Shown piece after piece: positions 56,825-64,000 of a stretch of 64,000 bases of DNA. The translations under genes and the position numbers were made by a program. Origin of the DNA: Hybos culiciformis (Eukaryota; Arthropoda; Insecta; Diptera; Hybotidae). The stretch covers positions 3,968,001 to 4,032,000 of the forward strand of contig OZ023274.1 in NCBI GenBank assembly GCA_964007475.1, given 5' to 3'. The notes below the pieces were generated by a model that saw nothing but the letters and a program-made list of their open reading frames with translations, did no database searches and was not told the origin of the DNA. Each line of letters starts with the position of its first letter. Position 1 is the first letter of the stretch.

Positions 56825-59657
56825 ATGGCAAATTTCAGAAATTCTGATATTGGAATTGAAAATATAAAAAAATGTGGAGAAATTTTGACTTTTAATGAAA
56901 CAACATTTTGGTTCTCGTGCAGTTTATGTCAGCAAGAAATATCTGATTTTCCTAATTCTGATGAATTAATTCAACATTTGAAAAAAATACATTTTAGTCC
57001 GGATGCAAGGCCTCCTTATCCGAGGCAGCAAGATGAAAGTCATTTTTTGAAGTTCGAGGTAGGTACCTAACTAATCAAAAGTTTTCATAAATAAATTTTG
57101 ACTGCATTCTAGGTAGGTAGATACCTACCTAGGTATTTTATTATCCTGTTTCAATTAGGTAAGCTACCCCAACCTTTTTAAAAAAAAAGAAAAATATTTA
57201 CAGACTATTAGGTTAGTTTGTAGCGGGTCAGGAATTCCTATATTCCATCACACTTATGCCTGTTGATGCATTGTACCATCCTACCAAATGGGCCTTTTAT
57301 TCCCCATCGAGACATCATACTCCTTTCAGTAACCGTTTCCGGCTCCTCTTTGGATCCCCTGCAGGTTCTTGTATCGGTTCTTTCTATTTTAAACTTTTGG
57401 TTTTTAAGGAAGTCGCAGGTTGGTTCTATCAAAACCTAGTACATGTTTTGACTTTTCCTTGTTTAGATCCCCCCAAATATTTTGGTGGTTTTATTTCCCT
57501 CGACAGACTACTAAGTAGGTTAACTAACGACCTACCTCTAAAAAACAAAGCTTTAAGTTTGTTCCCATTCCAGAACTAGGTATGTACCTTATCTGTACGA
57601 AAATTTACTATATTGACGTAGTTCATTCTTTTTAGACAAAAACATTTTCAAAAATTAAATCAACAAAATATTACGAATCTGATGAAACTCAGTCAATTAC
57701 ATCATTTGAAAATGATGGAGATATTTTCAATGATAATGACAGAATAGCCAAATCAACTGCTGATGAAAATGTTGTGAATAAAGACAATTCAAATAATAAT
57801 AATGTGAATGATAAGAAGAAATATGTTTGCGATATATGTTTTGTTCGATTTGCTCATAAAACTAGTTTAAATTATCATTATTCATCACAACATACTGAAT
57901 TTAAAATCAAATGTAAATGTAAATTATGTCCTGAACTCAAATATGAATCTATAGGTAAGTTATATGGTACCTAGATACATAAAAAAAAATTATAAAAAAC
58001 TCTGAAATTTGATTTGGGATTACAAAAATGAAGATTATCGACCAAAGTGTCAAAATAAATCTTATTTAACTGTTTTTCCTTAATACAAATTATTTTTACC
58101 TGAGCTAAGAAGAAAGTAACTAAGTAATAGGTATATATAATTAAATAGTTTTAGTTTTAATTTAATTATTTTTTATTATCTTTTGTTAGATGCACTTCGA
58201 TTACATATAATAGAGGAACATCCGCTGGAAAGGTATTGTTATTCTTGTTATCATTGCCATAAAGAATGGGACACATCAACAGTATTACAAAAGCATGTAG
58301 TTAATGTTCATACAAAAATATGCCGGCAATGTGATGGAATATTTGCCGATGCTCATAAATTATCAAATCACCGAATGGAAGAGCATGATACAGATAGTGA
58401 GAAATTTATGTGTCATAAATGTAATGATATTTTTGAAAATGTGGATTTATTAAGTGATCATGTGGATGAACGTCATTTGCAATCAAAAGAAAAAGGTAGC
58501 ATTGAAAAAATTGAAAAGCAATGAAGAAAAAGTAATATTCCGAAAAAGAAAAACAATAGAAACTATAATTATTGCACAAAATAAATTTTTTATTTTATAA
58601 ATTTTCTTATTTAGTTCGTAAATTAATTTTTTTTTGTTTTAGATGACTCAAAAAAGCCTAAACGACGAAGAATCAAACCAGAACGGACTAAAGAAAGGAA
58701 AATTAAAGAAAAAAAACATTCAACTAATTTAAGTAAATGTCCTGCACAAGGTAATAAAATTAAAATATTGTCCTAAGTTGCTGCATAACAATAATATAAC
58801 TTTATGGCAGGTTGTGGCGTAATTTCACATTACTACACGGTTAATAGACATATTAGAGAAATGCATCCGGAACTGGTTCCTTACAAATGTGACTGCGGTG
58901 CTACTTTTACAAAAGAGATGAGCTTAGAAAAACATAAAAAAAAACATGATCAATTGGTTTGCAAATTTTGTAAAAAAATATTCCAAAATGTAAGTAGTCG
59001 AGCAGAACACGAGTTGACGCACACAGGGCAACATAAAAATCAATGTGAACTCTGTGGTAAACGATTTATACGGCCAAATGTTTTACGTGATCACGTTAGA
59101 CGTCATGAAAATAGAAAAGAATTTGAGTGTTTTATATGTGGATCAAAATTCAACGCACCTAGAGATCTAAGAAGTCACATGGATGCGCATTCGACGGGAG
59201 AAAATTATCAATGTGATCTCTGTCCACATCGTGCACGAACGAAAAAGTAAGAAACTTTTTATTTAATGCATTTGATATTTTTTTAACTTTGCTTTTAGAT
59301 CATTGGGGCATCACAAATTAGACAAACATAAGCGATTAAATTTTGTTTACAAATGTGAAATGTGTGATAAAACATTTACTTCTTATGGTATGTATAAATA
59401 ACATATTTTTTCTTCTTTTTGCACAAAAGCTAAAGATTTTATAGTTCATGGTTTTGGTTCAGTTTCAATTTTATTTAATATCAATTTTATTTAATATATA
59501 AATTAAGCTGTTTCAGAAATTCAAATTAAAAAAAAAAATTTTAATTTTATTTTTCGGAGATTGGAATAATAATACATATTTTTATTTTATTTCAGGTGGT
59601 CTGTATTTACATAAAAAGAATAATAACCATCACTTTACTAAAGAATCACAATCATAA
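56825..59657 (+). CDS. CGEI-module poly-C2H2 protein on the plus strand (12 fingers)
   Basis: Seven exons join in phase: 56825-57058, 57636-57954, 58190-58495, 58643-58750, 58811-59246, 59299-59387, 59596-59657, giving 517 aa. The CGEI module starts at C17 (CGEILTF ... CSLC ... LIQHLKKIH), here with a complete final histidine. An acidic linker and about 12 fingers follow, including C-x4-C (CPAQGC) and C-x-C (CDCG) variants. A Lys/Arg-rich exon between fingers (58643-58750) could serve as a nuclear localisation signal. The last finger ends in an N-rich tail shortly before the stop. It is the only member of the family in this window on the plus strand and lies divergent to array copy 3. A transcriptional regulator is inferred. 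Confidence 0.87.
57190..57600. other. Anomalous higher-GC insert in intron 1
   Basis: Within the intron 57059-57635 this block has far fewer A/T runs than neighbouring introns and keeps a long plus-strand ORF (57256-57579, 107 aa) and a minus-strand one. I recognise neither. It looks like a fragment of a mobile element inserted in the intron; no ends or duplications were found. Confidence 0.4.
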
Positions 59658-60109
59658 TTGAGTTTTAAAAAATAGGAAATACATTTTTATTTATAAAATA
59701 TTTGCAAATAATTAAGTTAAAAGGTTAATACACTTGTGAAGATAAAGATATATTTATGAATATGTTGTCAGAAATTTTAAAATTAAAAATATAAAATAAT
59801 TTATTATTTGATTAAATTAAAAAAAAACAAATTTAACATAGTATGTAATAGCGGGGTTTATTTTATCAACAGGTCTTACTGATGCATTAAATGTATACAA
59901 AAATAGACAGTCAAATACAGTTTTCTCGAGGGTTAAAATGAGATATTTCCCAATTAAAAAAAAAAAAATCTTTGTAAAAAGCATTTATAAATGTTATACA
60001 CATTTCTTTTCTGAAATAATCAATTTCACATAATTTTACCATTGAAGATTGGTTGTAAATATCTAGAATATTAAATTTTTATAATATTTATCATTTGAAT
60101 TTAATTATA
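59658..60109. other. Convergent 3' spacer
   Basis: This 450-bp AT-rich gap lies between the stop codons of the zinc-finger gene and COMMD3. It presumably carries both polyadenylation regions, and nothing else is seen. Confidence 0.5.
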
Positions 60110-60966
60110 TTAATTTTTTATTATGCTTTGCAATTGGTTTTCTATATCTTTTAAGTTTGATAAAAATTTTTGCAATTCTTCTGTATTGCAAGCAAATTCA
60201 ACAATTGTTTTCTGTTCGTTAGTTTCTTCATTGAATCTTATTAAATTTAAAATATATGTTATCTCTGACTTCTCATTAATATTTGTTTTAATGTCACATT
60301 GTAATTTCCAATTTATGTCAACAGCATTCGGATAAGAAATACCATTTTGAATTAATTTTGTTAATATTTTTTTCTTGTTCTGTTCATATGTTTTTATAAT
60401 TTCTGTACAAATTACGACTGGAATGTTGTGAGTGCTCAGTAATTGTTCTAATTTCTCATTCGAGTAACTAAAAATTGAGCAGTAATGAAAATTAAAGAAT
60501 TATTAATATAAAATAATTAATAGGTACTGGATTTCAATACAATTTAAATAAAAAAAAATCTATATAAAAAAAAAATTAGATAAATTAAGTGAATGAACTA
60601 AGTACCTTCTGGTTAATTAATTAGATTAATCTACATAACAAACATAGATAGGTAGGTACCTGTATTTTGTCGATAAAATCATAAGTTGAGCAATGGCATA
60701 TTCAGATTGTTTGGCCAATTCTGGTTTCGAAGTATAAATTTCTGGATCTGATGGAATGTCTAAAATAATAAATTGATAAAATTTTATTTAATTTTAATTT
60801 AAAATAAAATTAATGAAATTTTTTTAAAATTACTCAAATCTGATAATGTTAATTTAATTGTGTTTGCAATCAATTTCTTTGAAGTTTCAACATTTAATGA
60901 TGTACCCAAATTTTTCAATCCGCAAATTATGTTATTGGAAAGTTTTAATTCTGACTTTATTTCCAT
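60110..60966 (-). CDS. COMMD3: COMM domain-containing protein 3
   Basis: Three exons, 60966-60834, 60759-60660 and 60467-60110, join in phase for 196 aa, the usual COMMD3 length. The C-terminal COMM domain is clear: VDINWKLQCDIKTN, a central strand pair, then VEFACNTEELQKFL and SKLKDIENQL. The IKTN and F.C..E.LQ...KLKD features favour COMMD3 over other COMMD paralogues. The helical N-terminal half spans exons 1-2. COMMD proteins form a ten-member ring that works with CCDC22 and CCDC93 in the Commander complex for endosomal cargo recycling, and they also affect NF-kB and copper handling. No defect is seen. Confidence 0.85.
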
Positions 60967-61951
60967 TTTTTTTGCAACTTTTAAATCTTTAATATCAAAT
61001 TTTAGAAAAACAATCTCAACAAAACAAACCCGAACAAAAAACAAAATAAAAAATGTATAAAAACAAAAGCTTAAAATTCATAATTTCATACTTCAGTTCT
61101 TCTGTTACAGATCATATGTTTTTGACATTTTTATTAAACAATAAATAAAAAGAACTAATTTTTGAATAGATTTTGTTTTGATATGATATGATACTTCTTT
61201 ATAAAGTCAAAATCTTGAAGATAGCCAAAGTAAATATAACAAGAAGTAAGTTATCTTCTGTAATGTATTTCCTATTGAATCAATTTTTCGAAAGTAGTTT
61301 CGTTTCTATTGTTAAATGTAAAACGTTCGAATAAAAGGTCGGCTGAAACTGAAAGTGATTTATAGCTTATAATGTGTTTTCACCCAGCTTAAAACTACAA
61401 AAATTTTATAGTTCTATCTAGATAAACTGTTCACATTATCTAAAACACTGACCTAGTTTAAGTTTGGCACTGAACCCGATTTCACTCTTGCTTTCCGCTT
61501 TATTTTCTAATTTTAACAAGTAAGTGTTAGCTAAACTCTAGATGAGAACATAATTATTATTACTTTATTACAAAAAGGTTTTGTTCGAAAAGAAAAATGT
61601 CAGAATCATCTGATTGTTGTTTATTTAGATTTTTTTAAAGCTGGTATCACAAGATCCTGTGAAAGTTTAACTAAAATGTTAGCGGTCGTTTTGCATTGAT
61701 TTAAAAAAAATGTTTTTCTTTTAAAAACAAAAACATTTGTAAAATATAATTTGATAACTTTTTTTTAATAATATAATAAGTGCTTTGTACAAATATTGCG
61801 TTAATTAAAGGGTGTATTGCTTGTATTGTACATACTTTTATTATATCATCGAAATACTGAAATAAAAAAACTAGGAATATTTTTAAGATTAATTTGTGTT
61901 TGGATGAGTTAAATTTATCTATTTTGTGCAAAAATTCAAATTAATATATTA
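60967..61951. other. Spacer between COMMD3 and the THAP gene
   Basis: This spacer contains the COMMD3 5' flank and the 3' flank of the THAP gene. The ORFs here overlap start regions or are Lys/Ile-rich without features. No additional gene is supported. Confidence 0.5.
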
Positions 61952-63098
61952 TTATATTTTATCAGTAATTTTTTTAATTAATAACAAGCTTTTTTTGTAA
62001 TAATTAAGATATTTGAAAAAAGAATTTCTATCTTCAACGAATAATTTTTTTGGCATTTGAATGTATTCTTCATTCTTATAAAAAAATGAGTTAATGCTGT
62101 TTTGTTTTAAGAAATTCTCAGTAGTTTCAAATGAAATTAGTTCACCATTAGCAAATTCTTCATCGCATCTTAAACGTTTTTCGTTGTTGCTATTTACGGA
62201 CTCAACTGCTTGACAATCAATTTCTAGTTTTCTTCTAGTTGCGAATGTTTTTTCACATACTTTTTGTTCACTTTTTGATTTTCCTTCAATATCTTCAATT
62301 AAAATCTTATTGTTTTCTTCCTTCTTATAAATCTTAAAATTTTTTTCAATATCTGTAAGTTTTGAGGTTCTTTGTATCTGCATTGATCCATGACTGCTTG
62401 CATATTCACTTCTATAATTTAAATTACCTAAAAACGAGGGAAAAAAAGTATTTAAATTTATTATTGTTTTTAGAATTATTTTGTTTGGCGGCTTTTAAGG
62501 TCTTAGCCAATAGCTGTAGTATCTTAAATATTTTTCATTTCGTACAATTTTCAAAACTAACAAAAAATTAAGCAATGTTTAAAGAAAATGATTTAAAAAT
62601 AGAGGTAGGTATCTATATCCATTAATTTACAAAAAATTCCAAATGGAAGACATACTTTTGTGTATAATTTTTATTTCACATTCATTATTTTTTGCATTAT
62701 CTTGCTCAATTTCGACTTCGTAAGTTTCAAATTTTGTGTTGTCATCGTTTGGTGTTGAATAAGGAATCGGTAAAGCTACACTGAGCAGACGTCTTACACC
62801 CATTGGAGAAACTGCAATATATTTATCTTCAAAATGTTCAGAGCATATAAATTTTGGTTGTGATTCAATTGATAAGCCGCATAGTTCCTTCCATTTTATT
62901 ATTCTTTCTGGATTTTTTGGTGGAAATCGAAATAATGTTATGTCTAAAATTAACAAAAATAGTTTTTGTTTTTAAATAATTTAGAGATTCTGTGATGTGA
63001 AGTTATTGCTGAACAATAGGTTTTTCGAAATAAAACTTACCAGATTTTAGTTCCTTGGAGTTTTTGCAATTTTTGTAAGCACACTGTTTTAAGCTCAT
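61952..63098 (-). CDS. THAP-domain protein with an eroded C2H2-like motif
   Basis: Three exons, 63098-63041, 62943-62656 and 62427-61952, join in phase for 273 aa. The N-terminal THAP zinc-coordinating domain has C6, C11, C53 and H56 with conserved P27 and W37 (FRFP, KWKELCG, FICSEHF), and ends near residue 80. THAP domains bind DNA and derive from P-element-like transposases. The C-terminal exon contains KVCEKTFATRRKLEI, which looks like half of a C2H2 finger: the first Cys and the first His are missing. A second CDEEF piece follows. Lys-rich C-terminal end; no transposase catalytic part is visible. The start codon is the first ATG in exon 1. A DNA-binding regulator is inferred. Confidence 0.82.
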
Positions 63099-63861
63099 TC
63101 TTAATTATTAAAATTTATATAATACATATAGGTATTATATTTTTTGTTTAGTTATTAGTTTAGTAGGCAGGTCTATTTTACCTTCTTTCCTTTTTTATTT
63201 ATTTCTTTTAAATTTAATTTATTTTGTTTTTGTTTTATTGTAATAAAAGCAAAGTTAAATATAAATATAGCAAGTAGCAAGTAGTTACCAAGTTTCCCAT
63301 AAGAAGCAGCAACGACGCTTTTCGTTTTCCAGCCGACATCACTAGCTGAAAATTCATCGGCTGACTCGATGGGCCGCTGTTTAGTGCAAAAAAAAATGTA
63401 GCCGCTTTCATTTTTCTACACTAAAAACACTTTTTTTACTCTCTTCGATTCCATTTGGAATTTATATTTAATTTTTTTAGCAAAAGTGAACACCACCACT
63501 ATTAGAAGATCCTAATAAAAATAAAATATTGACATATCTTCATGCCGTAACAAAACTTGAACAAAACTCATTCATGAACAGAAGAACTGGCGCCGTAGTA
63601 ACTTTTATATAAAAACTGGATAAACGAATTTTATTAAATGTAGTGTGACGTCATTCTGCAAATTTTATTTCAAACAAAAGTGACGTCTGACGTAATGCCG
63701 TAGCTTAATTGATTAGAATATTTTACTTTTTTTTACTTTTTACTTTGATTTGATTTTTTGATTTGAGATAACTTTCATCTCATCTCTGATTGACTGGTAC
63801 TGTACTGGACAACTGGTGGGTGAATGCAAAAATTAAAATCCAAAAAAAAAAAAAATATGAA
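63099..63861. promoter_or_regulatory. Bidirectional promoter spacer with CRE-like site
   Basis: This 763-bp region lies between the divergent THAP gene and PEX10. It has a perfect palindromic tgacgtca at 63646-63653 and a nearby gtgacgtctgacgta near 63680, both CRE/ATF-like. It is richer in GC than the neighbouring spacers. The regulatory function is inferred. Confidence 0.5.
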
Positions 63862-64000
63862 ATGATCCAAATAAAAGATTTTCAACACGCTAAGGCTCGA
63901 CAGCCGGAAATAATTAGATCAATTCAGAAAGATAGATTGTATACAAATGAATTATCAAATGATGTTTCAGATATCTTACGATTGGCCTGTGGTCCAAGAA
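63862..64000 (+). CDS. PEX10: Peroxisome biogenesis factor 10, N-terminal part (cut by window end)
   Basis: The ORF opens with MIQIKDFQHAKARQPEIIR and continues SIQKDRLYTNEL to the window edge (46 codons). The block A-x-x-P-E-[VI]-I-R-x-x-Q-K-D followed by a Y and a short spacer is the hallmark start of PEX10. PEX10 is a RING E3 ligase of the peroxisomal membrane that acts with PEX2 and PEX12 to recycle the import receptor PEX5. The membrane segments and RING finger would lie beyond the window. The upstream ATG at 63856 is followed directly by a TGA, so 63862 is preferred. Confidence 0.75.
   Translation, partial: MIQIKDFQHAKARQPEIIRSIQKDRLYTNELSNDVSDILRLACGPR

Noticed and set aside
1..64000. 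CRISPR arrays, bacterial operons, tRNA or rRNA genes
   Set aside because: The window is eukaryotic with spliced genes; tandem repeats found are minisatellites, and no cloverleaf or rRNA-like sequence was recognised.

Overview
The window reads as nuclear DNA of an insect, probably holometabolous. It is very AT-rich, its genes are split by many short GT-AG introns, one gene encodes the arthropod ZAD zinc-finger domain, and short GGTAGGTACCTACC-type runs are scattered through introns and spacers. I cannot name the species. No gene product was looked up; homology calls rest on motifs and on exon joins that I checked codon by codon for reading phase.

Layout. 1-13111 is a gene desert holding one complete hAT-type MITE (1621-2645) and a degenerate G-run repeat (6618-6930). 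13112-15829 (minus) is a MADF plus C2H2 gene. 15830-20232 holds nested non-autonomous transposons, a foldback element and a decayed coding region. 20233-26819 (minus) is a C2H2 gene with repeated exons; its first intron contains a complete FLYWCH/MULE-transposase-like gene (23763-25733). 28543-29184 (plus) is a CUSTOS-like acidic protein. 29707-32641 (minus) is a ZAD-C2H2 protein. 34260-35633 (minus) is a beta-1,3-galactosyltransferase-like GT31 enzyme. 36337-40325 (minus) is a C2H2 protein whose first intron carries a hAT element. 41022-42658 (plus) is a torsin-interacting (LAP1/LULL1-like) protein. 43209-55053 (minus) is a three-gene tandem C2H2 array. 55244-56423 holds two more inverted-repeat elements. 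56825-59657 (plus) is another C2H2 gene, followed tail-to-tail by COMMD3 (60110-60966, minus), a THAP protein (61952-63098, minus) and the 5' end of PEX10 (63862 onward, plus).

The dominant theme is a clustered C2H2 family. Seven of the eight C2H2 genes (all but the ZAD gene) share an unusual exon-encoded module at or near the N-terminus. It starts with C-G-E-I, continues with a C-x2-C pair, and ends in H-[IL]-K, mostly with a weak or missing last histidine. I do not recognise it as a named domain. The array at 43-55 kb shows finger loss and erosion between paralogues, and a 5' part that is nearly identical, introns included, between the two youngest copies. Transposons are abundant: four elements have inverted termini with a hAT TIR consensus or hATC remnant and exact 8-bp target-site duplications, a fifth has the same 8-bp duplications with less typical ends, and several more are foldback elements without clear duplications.
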